Source: Chlorokybus atmophyticus (Eukaryota > Streptophyta > Chlorokybophyceae > Chlorokybales > Chlorokybaceae). From it: a DNA stretch of 64,000 nt. The position numbers were made by a program, and so were the translations under genes. The stretch lies in assembly GCA_009103225.1 (NCBI GenBank), contig RHPI01001737.1:676310-740309 (forward strand). The letters run 5' to 3'. Positions within the stretch are counted from its first letter, which is position 1, and the number at the start of each line of letters is the position of its first letter. This document shows positions 25,401 through 38,238 of this stretch, piece after piece. The notes beneath the pieces are model-generated. The model was not told the origin of the DNA. It was given only the letters and a program-made list of their open reading frames with translations, and did not search any database.

Positions 25401-28313
25401 AAGTCATCCACTGCGGTGGTTGATGTGCGCGCCGTCATCAACCCGCTGAACCCCACTGCCCAGAAGCTCGCACCAATGCTGATCTTCCTTCGAGAAGCTT
25501 TTGGCGACCTCCTTGCTTTTGCAATCCACCTGAATCCTGAGGTACTACCGCTGCAGGGTCACACGAACATGTGGGCTGCCTTTGTCATGCAACACAGGCC
25601 ATTCTACCGTTACTGTCAATGTGCTCTCCTCAATGCTTCTTCGCTGTCACACGAAGCTGCTTTCTCCTTAGTTCACGAATCACAAATACTAGATGCTTGC
25701 ACCCACTCCTTGAACTCATCAACTCATCAAGATCTGCAATCATCTCTTGTGCGTTAACTTGCTTACGGCTCTTGGCAGGTTGCATTGTCCGACATGCCTT
25801 TGAAAAGTTATTACCGATACGCGCTCGACTCTCAGGTATACTGAATGCATTGTAAGATGAGGCGTTTCTTTTGCATCTGCGTGTGAAGTGAACTCATGTT
25901 ACACGGTGTCTAACACAGTTGAGTTACACGGAGCAAGGCAGCCTTACGTCAGGACCCGCAGCAATCTTTGGCAACCTTGCCACCAATAAGGTGCTGACTC
26001 TGCACATGCATGTACCGGAACACTGGCTGGTGGAGGGGACATACGCTCAGTACGATATGGACAACTTGCGTTTGTCGGACATGGGGGATGCAAAATCCAC
26101 GTACGTACAATATGAGCTTGAAGCGCTGCTGGTGACAGGTAACAGTCCATGATACATTCGCACTTGATGTTTCTTAAGACCTGGGCTAAAGTATTTCAGG
26201 TGAATCGTGTAGTGTATTAATCTATATAATGGCAGGAAGCTGCAGAGACGTGTCAAGTAGAGAGCCCCCAAGAGGGTTGCAGCTTTGGCTGGGAACCGAT
26301 ACTGAGCAGCATGTTGTGGACACAATCGTCATGTCAAACCTCGGTTACTTTCAGGTACTGCCAGCTTTGCAACGAACTGCACTTGTAGCAGCTGATATAT
26401 GGGAAGTGTGCGTCTGCAACGTCACAACTGCCAACTTGCACACAGTTAAAAGCGGCTCCTGGCGTGTGGTACCTGAGGCTCGCACCAGGGCGGTCAAGCG
26501 AAATTTATGCCATACTTGCAAGCCAAGACAGCACGGCCAACAGCCAGGATGTAGTTGAAGAGTGGACGGTGTCGGTCATTGACTTTGGCGGCAGACTGGT
26601 CCCATTGTTTGTGACCAAGAGACCCGGCAAGGAGACGGAAGATGTACTCGATGTCTCTGAGAGTGCCAGCGACAGCCGTCAAAGCAGTAGCCAAGTGAGT
26701 TGTGCTACTGACTCATGACAGTCCTTTGCTGCCACTCCAGATAGTGTCTAACTTGTCCCACAGGTCGCTGCAACTCCAGGGGCATCTGCGAAGAGCCACA
26801 ACTTGTGGGAGTATGCACAGCAGTATCTGCATGGTTTGCTGGGCTCGGCACATGTGCTGAAACATGAAGGTACTGTGTGCTCCCGCAGAGCGCCAAACAA
26901 GGCGCCTTCATGACATTGTGATGAGCGTTTTTCTGTATCGTGCAGCTCCGGCTGCGGCTCAGCCAGATGGCATCCACATATTCTCCGTTGCCTCTGGCCA
27001 CTTGTACGAGCGGTTTCTCAAGATAATGATTATGAGCGTGCTGAACAACACCAAGTCGCCCGTTACATTCTGGTTCATAAAGAACTACTTGTCGCCACAG
27101 TTCAAGGTGCATGTTCATTGTCCATGCATTAATGAAGAATGACGAGACCCTGTCGATGTACACACTGACTGGCTCAACATGTAACCTGCAGGACTTCATA
27201 CCTCATATGGCGCGCCGATACAACTTTCAGTATCGCTTGGTGACATACAAGTGGCCAACATGGCTCATCAAGCAAACAGAGAAGCAGCGCATCATTTGGG
27301 CATACAAAATCCTCTTCCTTGATGTCTTGTTCCCGTTGTCTCTCAACAAGGTGCATAGCTTGACTGCTCCACATCAAAACAAAAGCCCAAAACATGACCT
27401 ATGTCGTTCTGATGTTATATCGATTGACTTTGTTTCTTCCATGTTCAAGCAAGCTGGACTGTTTGAGCAAGGTGTTTGTTGTTCGCGCTTGTACAGGTGA
27501 TATACGTTGATGCCGATCAGATTGTACGCACTGATATGCAAGACCTGTGGGACATGGACTTGCATGGATCCCCACTAGCTTACACGCCCTTCTGTGACAA
27601 CAATAAGGAGATGGAAGGTTTCCGCTTCTGGAAGCAGGCATGGAGCTGTTTCTATGTACCTGTGGCAATCCGTACCATAGCACATATGCCAGCTTCAAGC
27701 ACATGGTCAACCTGGTTGTGCTAAACAGCGGTTATTCAGGGGTTCTGGAAAGACCACTTGCGCGGCAGACCGTACCACATCAGTGCGCTCTATGTGGTTG
27801 ACCTTCAGCGCTTCCGTCAAACGGCAGCAGGCGACCATTTACGCGTGTACTACAACAACTTGGCCAAAGACCCCAACTCTCTGGCTAACCTTGACCAGGT
27901 AGAGTTTGAAGCTTATAACATGTGGTAGTCAACCAGATGTAAACAATTCTAGTTGATTACCAATCATATGTGTATTGCAGGACCTTCCCAACTATGCCCA
28001 GCATGTCGTTCCTATCTTCTCGCTGCCGCAAGAGTGGTTGTGGTGCGAGTCGTGGTGTGGCAATGCCACAAAGGCGGCGGCAAAGACGATTGATCTGTGC
28101 AACAACCCGTTGACGAAAGAACCCAAGCTGGAGGGAGCCAGAAGGATTGTAGCAGAGTGGCCCGCACTTGATGCAGAGGTGAGGAGGTTCACTGAAGCAG
28201 TGGAGGCTCAGGGAGAGATAGCAGCTGAGGGTAGTGACATTGCACAGCCGCCCCTATTGGCAGCGGTTGGCGGTAGCAATGCGGACGACCTATCTGATCG
28301 AACCGAGTTGTAA
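19458..28313 (+). CDS. UGGT: UDP-glucose:glycoprotein glucosyltransferase
   Basis: About 31 exons encode the ER-lumen folding sensor that re-glucosylates misfolded N-glycoproteins for calnexin/calreticulin. Exon 1 (19458-19621) gives a signal peptide ([20 protein letters not shown]) then [21 protein letters not shown], the family's usual mature start. Typical later blocks are [16 protein letters not shown] (near 20470), [17 protein letters not shown] (near 21100), [17 protein letters not shown] (21485), [14 protein letters not shown] (22625) and VNPLNP-type repeats (25440). The C-terminal GT24 catalytic domain starts near 26950 ([17 protein letters not shown]); the metal-binding DADQ is at about 27507-27520 and [21 protein letters not shown] follows. 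The protein ends RTEL, a plausible variant of the KDEL-like retrieval signal seen in family members. The intron at 27638-27739 appears to use a GC donor. Internal exon edges were read by eye; I did not fix every one. Confidence 0.93.
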
Positions 28314-30189
28314 TTTTAGAAGAGGAAGCCAGCTGCAATCGCATAGCTGTCTTGAGCTATGCAATTTTGTGGAGTCTCTTGGCCTTACCTTGGCCGAACC
28401 AACCATGCTACTTGCCATTGCCTGTGTGATATGTGATATGTGCATGTGCATGTGCGTGTGAAAGCCTGATACAAGCAGTTTCGAGCAATTGCAATTTCCC
28501 TCGAGCGATGCGTACACACAGCTGGTGTGCACGTGACTACCACCACTGCCGGTTAGTCAGTCATGCATGCATGCATGACTAACAGGGGGGGCAGTAGGAG
28601 TAGAGGTAGAGTAGCGATGTAGTTGGCCCGGTGGTCGTGCAGGCGGCATGGAGGTGCGTGGGGTGTGTTGCATGTCATGCATGGCATTGAAATGCATGCT
28701 TATTAACGCCTCGTGCTAATCTTGTACAATGTAATGGCTATCTGCCTTACATTCTTCATAACGTTCGAGACGTATACACAATTCAGCTGATCGGGTGTGC
28801 CCGCATCTGTGTCCTTTAACATGCATTCGGGTTTGGTAGAAGCTATAATGGTTGTTACATTGTTACGTCCTGCTATTGTACAAGATATGCGCGTGCTGTG
28901 ACAAGATGTTTATAAGATACCTAAAAACTTGTAGTTAATAAGCTGTACGACATGCGCAACTATACGGATGCATTGGCACACTCAAAGCAAACCAGCGAAA
29001 AACCAGCAAAAAAGCAATAACGCATCATTGAAAACATATACTTTGTGCCCACTCTATTGCTTGACATGGGTGGTACGAACAATACCACATGACAAACCAA
29101 TGCTTGCGAGTAATTTTATTTATAACATATTTGTTGTGTCCTATCGCGATTATGTACATATGATTCATATGTTATAAGCCATTTGTTGTATTCTATACAT
29201 CTTGAAGAGTGTCGCAGCATTCATATTAAAACATAAGATTATTATGGTAAGGTACAATAGCGTATGCTTTATGGCACCATTAAATACAACATTATGGATT
29301 TGCTACTCAAATTACACGCATCACATAACACCTCACATGCATTACATTATACTGTGTTATCATTGTACATTAAATCAATTCAACCGTCTTTTCGGTCTCA
29401 TACAAGCTTATTTGCGCATGGTTACATGCATTTATTTTACTGAAACCGATTGATTCTCGTCATATAAGCGTTGCGTGTCTTGTAACACAACACTTGCGCT
29501 TATGATACCAATATGCATGCTCGTATGTGCACATCGTTTATATCACATTGCAATTCGTAAAAAGCACGAGACTTGTATGCACATCAGCAAACCTTTGTGG
29601 TTATGTACAATTTGCTGCCTGTGCGTCCGGGCTTTACAGCTTACATTCAGTGACTCAGGGCAGGCTCTGAGCTGACAAGTTATAAGCCTACAAGGCCTAC
29701 ATGTGCCTAATGTTAGCTAACATTAGGCACGTGTAGGCGTTCTCACATCAATGTTGGGTCACGTGACCCTTCCCTGCGTCGTCGCTCTATTGGCGCGCTG
29801 TCAGCCCTGCCAACTCGACACAGGCGCGCACACTGGACCTGCCACGCCCCGCCACCTCGGCTCACTGCCCGCGTCTGACGTGGCCGCTTTTGTGCGCTCG
29901 CACCGCCACGTCAGTGCACGCAGGGGCATCAACGTACCACAACAATTGGGCCTCACTCAAACTTACCGTGTACACCTTTAGCTAGCATGCAGTAGCAGTC
30001 GCTGCAATAAAGACAGTGAGATTACGAGCTTGTTGGTCTGTACTCTGTCCAGGCCTTGGGTTGAGAGGTTGTCAAGGGGCCCTAGATAAGGGTGCTTAGA
30101 GCACAGCCTGGAAGGTGAAGTTCCACCAACGTACAGTATACGGCTGGTTGTTGCTCCTGTCGGGTTGGGTATAGTTGTTGTTGTACAGC
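28314..30189. other. Intergenic region upstream of FtsH
   Basis: No supported gene. It includes a near-palindromic TGCATGCATGC core (AGTCATGCATGCATGCATGACT) at about 28558-28579, an A+T-rich stretch from 28700 to 29500, and the long hairpin at 29695-29738. The promoter of the FtsH gene should lie at its right end; I cannot place a TATA box with confidence. Confidence 0.5.
29695..29738. repeat. 44-base near-perfect palindrome
   Basis: The sequence is symmetrical about 29716/29717 (centre AGCT). Its central 26 bases (TGCCTAATGTTAGC and its complement) are perfect, and the only mismatch over 44 bases, 29702 against 29731, would be a G-U pair in RNA. It lies about 450 bases before the FtsH start codon. 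It could extrude as a cruciform or form an RNA hairpin if transcribed; no function is known to me. Confidence 0.85.
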
Positions 30190-33100
30190 ATGGCGGCGGC
30201 GGCGGTGCTGGGCGGGTCGCAGCTGTTGGTGACATGGCGGGCAGGCGGCAAGGTGCACAGGAGGCGGGAAGGTACGTCCCTGCGGCCGTCTCGGCCGAGC
30301 GGCGGCAGAGCACAGCGCTGCGTCAAGATGAGCGCAGCTGGGCCGGAGCACAGCAGCAGCAGCAGCAGTAACAGGAAGGGTTTGGGGCAGAAGCTGGCTG
30401 CGGCTGTAGTGGCGCCCGCCCTGGCACTCACTCTCGCGCTTGGCTCGCCCTCATCTGCGGCCCTGGCCGCGACTGACACCGCCAGCGCTCCCACTCCCAA
30501 TCAACAATCAGCTGAGGTAGGCTTTACGCTTGTCAACCTGACATGCATACTGCATACATTCACATGTGTTTTGGATAGAACTTGGTTATGCGGTCCTTTA
30601 CATGCATGCATGTCGAGACTTTCACTGAGTTGGTTCACTTGACTTAATGGTCATCAAGCGACCACGCCAAGTCACAGGGACTGTTTGCATGCATGCCTCT
30701 CGTGTTTGCGTATGTGTCGTGTACGTTGCTTGCGGTGTATATTTGCCAGTAGCCAGTAAGTCAGATGCTTTGATCATACTTAGGTATCATTTCGTTCTGA
30801 CAAAGGTCAACGCTTGATGTGCATGCTTTGTGTTACAGTCTTCGTCGACACGCATGTCATATTCGCGCCTTCTGGAATACATTGAAGAAGGGCGCGTTAA
30901 CAAGGTGGATCTTTATGGAAACGACCGCATAGCCCTCGTGGAGCTGAAGGAACCAGAGCAGAACAAAGTCCGGAAGCTGGCCGTCAGCCTACCACGAGGT
31001 TAGGACATGATGGTTGCGTTTTTATGCATGCACGTATGGGCATGCGCAGACACATGCATGCATGCATGCATACATGCGTGTAGTGAGCCAGCACACTTGT
31101 GACCAACCGTGTGTCCTCGTGCGCGTTCACATGTACGCATGTGGGCGCGTGTGTGTGTTGCAGCATGCATGCACTCACTCACAAGTGCACGCATAGGCAC
31201 GGATATCTCACCTGCGCACATGCATGTGCTGACCTGCGTGCATGCATGATTCAGAAATGCTTGTTTGTGTTCAGTGCCAGGGTCCACTCGTGAGCTAATG
31301 CGCAAGATACGGGAAAAGGATGTAAATGTTGCGGCGCACCGGATAGAGCAAGAGGCCGGCCCAGGCGGGTTCTTCGTGGATCTGCTCTTCCCGGGCCTGT
31401 TGATCGGCAGCCTGTTTCTGCTCAGCAGACGCAATCAGGGTGGCCCGAGTGGCCCATCTGGCCCAGGAGGAGGCGGCCCTGGAGGTGGTGGAGGACCCTT
31501 CAACCCACTCAACATTGGCAAATCCAAGGCTAAGTTCCAGGTGTGTTGCCGTTGTGAGCTGTGGTAAGTGTTGCCCCTTAAAGTTGTGTGTGAATACACA
31601 TTGCTGATTGTGTATGTGTGGGTGCGCGTGTCTTTCACAGCTTGAGCCAAACACGGGTGTTAAGTTTGAGGATGTTGCTGGCGTGGACGAGGCAAAGATG
31701 GAGTTTATGGAAGTGGTCGAGTTCTTGAAGAACCCGCAGCGCTTCACCTCCGTTGGCGCACGCATCCCGAAGGGCGTGTTGTTGACCGGGCCTCCCGGCA
31801 CTGGCAAAACTCTCCTCGCAAAGGCCATCGCTGGCGAGGCGGGCGTGCCCTTCGTGTCCATGTCCGGGAGTGAGTTCGTGGAGATGTTTGTGGGTGTGGG
31901 CGCGTCACGTGTGCGAGACCTCTTCAACACAGCGAAGCAGAATGCGCCGTGCATCGTGTTTGTGGATGAGATTGATGCCATCGGGCGCCAGCGTGGAGCG
32001 GGGCTCGGTGTAACCAACGATGAGCGCGAGCAGACCCTCAATCAGCTGCTTTCTGAGATGGATGGCTTTGTTGGCAACACGGGCGTTATTGTTGTTGCGG
32101 CCACCAACAGAGCTGACATTCTTGATAGGGCTCTCCTGCGACCCGGCCGCTTTGATCGCCAGGTACATGCACGAACACATGTGTGCGCACGGCTGTCCGC
32201 ACGCACACACACGCAGATGCACAAGTACGCATATGAGTGCATAAACGTATTTCGCGTGCACTCACAAGCATGCACGCGCGTATGCAAGCGCATTTTCGTG
32301 CACAGAAGTGTTGTTTTGTGTATTACTGATGGCCACCTGTTTGTGTCACAGGTTTCTGTGGATTTGCCAGATGTGAAGGGGCGGGAGGCCATTCTCAAGG
32401 TGCACGCCAAGAACAAGGTGTTGAGTAGAGATGTCGATCTGGCGTCCATTGCTCTGCGCACGCCCGGGTTCAGTGGGGCTGACTTGGCGAACCTCTTGAA
32501 CGAGGCCGCCATCCTCGCCGGAAGGCGGGCCAGAGATGCCATCAGCGATACTGAGGTGCGCGACCCTGGATTGGCCGTACCTACTGCACACGCACACACT
32601 CTCACATGCACACATACATCATCACTCGCCATTAATGTGTAACAAACACGGCATGTAACCATCATGTAGCTTGACCCTCGGATGTATAGTTGTTTTTATG
32701 TGTGTATGTTGATTGTAGGTTGAGGATGCTCTTGATCGCATCATCTCCGGATTGGAGGGAACAGCTCTGTCGAGTGGCAGGAACAAGACTTTGATGGCCT
32801 ACCACGAAGTTGGCAAGGCCCTTGTCGCGTAAGTTGGCTTGCCTGCGTGCACTCACCCCTCCTTGTCGGTTTCCTGCTCATCAGTATAATGAGGGGTTAC
32901 GACAAGTGGTGACACAGGCTATCTTATCCGCAGGTCATTGACACCCGGCCACGATCCCGTTCAGAAGGTGTCCCTGGTGCCAAGAGGCCAGCGCCAGTCC
33001 ATCACGCTGTACACGCCGTCGGAAGACCCTTCTCTCATCTCAAAGTCGCAGCTGTTTGCGCGGATTGTCGCGGCGCTTGGCGGCAGAGCAGCAGAGGAGA

Positions 33101-33675
33101 TTGTTTTTGGCGAGAGTGAGACGACCACTGTTGCTGGCAACGAGTTGCGATACGTCAGCCAGCTGGCCAAACAGGTTTGTAGTGCAGGTCCTGTGCGTAT
33201 ATTGTGCCTGTTCTTAGAGGGGTTTTAACCAGAGCAGTGGCAGTGCATGCATGTGCATGTGTATGTGCGTATGTGCTCGTGCGTGCTCAGCTTGAACTTG
33301 TTCAAGCTCGGCTGATGCATTGTTGACTTGTACTTGCAGATGGTGACTGTGTTTGGGATGAGCGATATTGGTCCCTGGTCGCTGCAAGACCCGTCGTCAC
33401 AGTCGCCAGATCTGATCATGCGCACACTGGCACGCAACAGCATGTCCGAGAAACTGGCGGAGGACATTGACGATGCAGTCACCAACCTTGCGCAGGACGC
33501 GTACCGCAGGGCTGTACAATTGGTGCAGGAGTATAGAGTGGCCCTTGATGCTCTTGTGGACGCGCTGCTCGACAAGGAAACCCTCTCTGGACCTGAGTTC
33601 CGGCGACTGCTCTCCAAGTTTGCGCAGATACCACAGGAGAACAGGGTTGCGCGGGATGAGCTGGTGATGGCGTGA
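30190..33675 (+). CDS. Thylakoid-type FtsH AAA+ protein with broken zinc motif (FtsHi-like)
   Basis: Eight exons join in phase: 30190-30516, 30839-30998, 31275-31540, 31641-32162, 32352-32555, 32719-32828, 32934-33174, 33340-33675; 721 residues. An Arg/Ser-rich plastid presequence is followed by a hydrophobic [16 protein letters not shown] segment ending AALAA, as in thylakoid Fts[21 protein letters not shown] and a second membrane segment ([18 protein letters not shown]) follow. The AAA+ core is intact: Walker A GPPGTGKT at 301-308, Walker [11 protein letters not shown], and [21 protein letters not shown]. The protease motif HEXXH reads HEVGK at 522-526 (32801-32815): the second zinc His is Lys. 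The third-ligand region reads AGNEL instead of the usual AGDL. Loss of HEXXH defines plant FtsHi proteins, which act without proteolysis, but this sequence otherwise resembles the proteolytic thylakoid group. Confidence 0.92.
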
Positions 33676-35088
33676 GCTTGTTGTGTTCGTAGTGTACAGT
33701 GTGTAGAAGGTTAATTGTAGAGTTGTTTGGCCTCACCTGCACTGCGAGATGGTAAGCACAAAAGCTGTGCCCTTAGTGCGCTGTGCTCAGCGATTGTGTT
33801 GGTACGCTGCTTGCGCGTGGTGTACTGGTAATGAGTTGTACTGCAAAGGTGATTGATGGACAATACCCGTGGACACGATCAGTTCTCATTTGCCGTTGCA
33901 GACTCAGCATATGAGATGTGCAGATTGACTTGCACACGCAGCGATGGTATGCTACACTTGTATGCTTGGTGATGTGTGGCTTACCCATGCACCAAGACAC
34001 GTGCACCGATTGTGCAATGGTGTCAGTGAGCTAGGGTGCAACAGTAGAGCTCGGAATGCAAGTTTACATCATGTGACGATCTCATACCAACCGCTAGCAG
34101 TCCGTGCATCCATACTTGCAGGTCGTTTGTTAGCAGTTCAAACCAAATTGAAGCTAATGTTGTACAAAAGTTCCAAAAACAAATCCTGCTCGCTAATAAA
34201 AACGTAAGTGCATACGGGGTGCGGCATCATACATGCTGACATGTATGCGAGATGGTATGCTAGATGTGCGTTGTGCATGAGGATTATGCACACTGTACAT
34301 ACAAAAGGGAAGCTATCACTAGAGTAGTAAAGTAATAGTGTAGTGCGTAACAGAATATGATATTGGTGTTGATTGATGTTTGATGCTGTATATAAGGGGT
34401 ATGGTACGGTGTGTTGCTCATACTTAAATGCTTGAGTGCAATGCATGGCGTGGCGTGCATAGTGCATAGCATAGCAAGACAAGAGTTTACCTCTAATATT
34501 ACAAATACATATGCATATCCTATGCATGTGCATTTGTAATCCTACCTTTTGTGTACAACTACACTGGATCGGTTAGCTGATGTTGGTAGCCTCTGACTAC
34601 ATGATGGTATGTCAATATATTGCCGATGCAAGCAAAGATGATTGGTTTTATCGAGCTTCAACCAAGTACCTGGTACAATTGCCCCAACAGTCTGCATGTC
34701 CATACCTACCTGTAACAGCTATCTACACACATCACCAGCCGTGCAGCACATGTTGTGCAACTTCAGTACCGTCATGGAAATGTCAACGCATCGACCGGCT
34801 ATCCAGCTTCAGAATTGCAATGCACGCTCATATCACTATTCGTGTATGGCAAAGTTACTCCTCCACTGACACTGGCCCATTCAAGCGGTCTAAGGGTTGT
34901 CAGACTGTCTGGGCTAGTTACTGAAGACAGGTCGCGCAGCTGTTCCCCCTGCACAAACCAGCCATACCAACTGTCACAATGCTGGTATGCGCAATGGTGA
35001 AAAAGTGCTGCTAAAGATACAGTATAAATTATACAATATGTCACACTGCAATGAGACTACGCACCTGCAAATTCTGAGAAGCCTACTT
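33676..35088. other. Intergenic region between convergent FtsH and carrier genes
   Basis: 3' flanks of two convergent genes. No coding or RNA feature recognised. Confidence 0.5.
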
Positions 35089-37927
35089 CTAATGACCGCC
35101 ACTCTCGCCGCGAATGGTGTTGAAGACCGCCATACTTACTGACCACTTGCTCATGTTGATGAGAGCGTACTGCGGAAACCCTCGGAAAAAAGCTTGGGCT
35201 CCGCCGCGTGCCATCAAGCCTCGCGTGATTTGCAGTGCTGACTCGCCTCCGCGCGAGATCATCACGTTGGACTTGACCACGTCAATTGGGAGCGTGACCA
35301 CCGATGCCACGAATGCTGCTGCCGCACCCATCAACATCCGCTCACCAAATGTGGGCTCTCGATCCTGAGACACACTTCACTGATCACGCACAAACTCATC
35401 CATAACAGACGCGTTGCAGGTACACCTCACCTTGTACATCTTGCGTAGTTGCTCAAACATGGCAAACTGCGTGGCTGTGTAAGGCAAGTCCCGCACGAGC
35501 GTCTCTAGATATCCCACATACACCCCTCGAACACCCTGGCACATTGAAACAAAGGGCCAGCTGTAACCAATTTGCATTGGCAATGCAAATAGCATTGTAT
35601 GTGCCAACTTCTTGCACAATGAAGGTAACCTCTTGAGCACGTGAAAGCCGAACAACATTGTGTCTCAGCGAGTCTGTCCTACCTGTTGTTGGAGTATGGT
35701 TGTGGTAGCCTGCAGCACATTCCTGTACCTTGTCGGGTCTTCCATCATTCGTTTTGAGATCACCTCACCAGGTACGAATGCGACGGAACCCGCGAGTTCT
35801 GCAACAGCTGCACCCGCTGAGTTCGCCACAAACTCTTCCGCTGCTGTCGGAATGTCTCGATCCTGCCAGCAGTTGTGAATTACCCACACGGCATGCACAG
35901 CTGGCGACAGAAGACAAACAGGCAATCTACAACAGTCACGATAACAACAACACATCACATATTGCGTTGGCCGGAAAACACCCCATGCAGATACGCACCT
36001 TTGGCTTGAGGATGCGCGCAATGGACTTTTTGATTGGATTGTATGTGCAGTACATGATAATGCTGTAGGGCAAGCCTGAGAAGTAAACGGCATCGAGGCC
36101 ATAAAATAACCCCTTGATACCCTGCGATTGCAAATCCTTGGCTTGAGTACGCATATCATATGCTATCAGTTTATATGATAGGTGCGCAGGTGTGTTATTG
36201 TGTGCCCGACTTGCGTGCATGAGTGCCTGTGCATGCATGTGTGAGGCAAGCCTCGCTACACATACCCATGCCTGTGCCTCTCTGCGCACTTGCGCTTTGT
36301 GGCTGAGCGCATGTGCGTGTGTGCATGCATGTGTGCTAAGCGCGTGCAAGTACGTGCTTGTGGCTTCAAAACTATGGTAACCCATGTGAGCAGTTGGTCC
36401 ACCGCTTGCCTGCTTTGCCGTAACAGCATTGAATGCAGCCAATGGTGAAGCTCCTGTGGCCTGTGCAACATCAAGTTCCTGTGGTCAATGACTGCACCGT
36501 GACGATCCAGCAGCCGACCATGCAGCGTACAACCTGAAATAGTATGCCCTCAACGCTGACACTAGTACGCTGACACAATTACACGCCCTGTAACTTACTG
36601 TACAGCGATGCATTGGCCATCTTAACACAATTATGGCAAAGGGAGGCAGCATTACACAGCATGGGGTATGCATGGAGGACACACGTAGGCTTGGACACAA
36701 GTCTGTAAGCTGACGATAACAATGTACTTGCTGACCTGTATCCGCGTTTTCAACGTCTCAAGCGGAGTAGCAACTCCGTAGGCAGCAAGACCTGCACAGA
36801 GTCCAGCCCATGCTGTGAAGCCTAGAGCTGCAAGCTGAGCACGCCTACGCTGCTTTCGCTGCTTTTCCTCAGCGGAATCAAGCTGTGTTGTGGACTTGCC
36901 TACCTGCCGCATTCGATACAATCAACAATAACACCGTGTGCTAACACCCCCCCCCCCCTCCCCCCCGGCCTAACATAGTCCTGGTGCTGTTGTTAGCTTT
37001 GGACACTGGCAGGGGACTAACATGCATGCATACAATGTTGTGTGACACATGCATACATTGTTGTGTGACACATGCATGGGCAGCACAAGATGTGGACAGA
37101 GCGCTGTTAACGATGGCCTCAACCTCAATTGCACAACACGGTCTTGCACTGAACTGTGCATGTGGAGGAGGCAGGCAGCATACTGCCACGTACAGTTTCC
37201 ACCCATCCTCAGNNNNNNNNNNCCCCCCGCCGGTCAAAAGGGACTTTCTACGGGAGGAGGTGTCTGTGACATTGGCTTTATGCTGTGTTGTCGTTTCTTG
37301 TGGTGTTTTGGGCGGCGGGGGGGGGTGGTAGTGGCAGTATGTTGTGCTGTGACATGAGAGACCTACAAGCTGTCAAAGTACTCTGAGTCGCAAGCAACTA
37401 GTCTGTACAACATCGTCGTTGTTCGCATTGTTAGCATGCAACTGACTTCATGGGCCCTCACTCCCATCCCCACGGCCACACACAAGATATAAACAACAAA
37501 TTAGCAGCCTGCTCGCATGCATGAAAAGCAAAGCGTAGCGACGAGAAGCATACAACATGGTAATGCATGACTCTTAGTAAAACCCAAGTGACGGAACCGG
37601 TAAACCAATGCCTTGCTGATATGTACATTGTTGCAACTCGTTGTTCAGCTCCATCATCCGCCAGCCCACCTGCAATGTGGTGCAAGCAAACCCTGTTCCA
37701 CCTCGCCTTCTTCTCCTTAACAGCGCTGGCCTGTGCTTCAGCAATGCCGCAAGCTGCGCCTGTGCGCCGTCAGGCCAGTTAAGCTGCGGAGGCCAGGGCA
37801 GCTGCTTCACGCCAGCTAGCAACTGGAGCTGAGGCCACTGCAGCTCAAGCGCCGGCAGCCTGAAGCCCACAATCTCCTTTCCCTCGCACCCTGCTCCTCC
37901 TGCTGTCCCCACCTCACCTGCCCCCAT
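35089..37927 (-). CDS. Mitochondrial carrier family protein
   Basis: Six minus-strand exons join in phase: 36736-36903, 36382-36478, 35999-36141, 35683-35862, 35431-35535, 35089-35364. A candidate first exon (37670-37927, MGAGEVGTAGG..., 86 codons, phase 0) would give 408 residues; I am about half sure of it. The intron after it contains the 10-base N gap. The three signature repeats are visible: TPLETLKTRIQ, VPGEVISKRMM and LPIDVVKSNVM, all P-x-[DE]-xx-[KR], each after a hydrophobic helix, with GLFYGLDAVYFSGLPYS and GVYVGYLETLVRDLPYTATQFAMFEQL between them. Carriers move metabolites across the inner mitochondrial (sometimes plastid) membrane. The GY-ETLVRDLPY segment is somewhat like S-adenosylmethionine carriers, but the substrate cannot be assigned. 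The last exon ends RGESGGH at 35089. Confidence 0.85.
37213..37222. other. Assembly gap (10 N)
   Basis: Ten N bases inside the first intron of the carrier gene, flanked by a C run. Another C/T-rich run lies at 36948-36967. True sequence length is unknown. Confidence 1.
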
Positions 37928-38238
37928 CGCCTAGCCCAACCAACTTGCGGCAGCGGCGGCGGCAGCACAATGCAAGCATACAATGCAGCTGACTGCCTCA
38001 GAGTCACATGGCAACGTCAACGTTAGCTAAGTTCTCTTTGTTACGTGTGTTTTGGCCTGTGGCACTTGTTTGGCCACAAGTTCCCAGCTGACGTAACGCA
38101 AGGCGAGAGTAACCACGTTAGGTTAGACAATGCAGTACACAAGGCTTGTCAGCGGCATTGTCGTTGGCGTTGGCGGTGTCCGTGGCGGTGTAGGCGACGG
38201 CGTTGGGGGTGGCAGTGTAAGCTTGTGGTACGCATGCG

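Noticed and set aside
31040-31080. CRISPR-like spacing of TGCATGCATG repeats
   Set aside because: A simple tetranucleotide microsatellite in an intron of a eukaryotic gene; no unique spacers.
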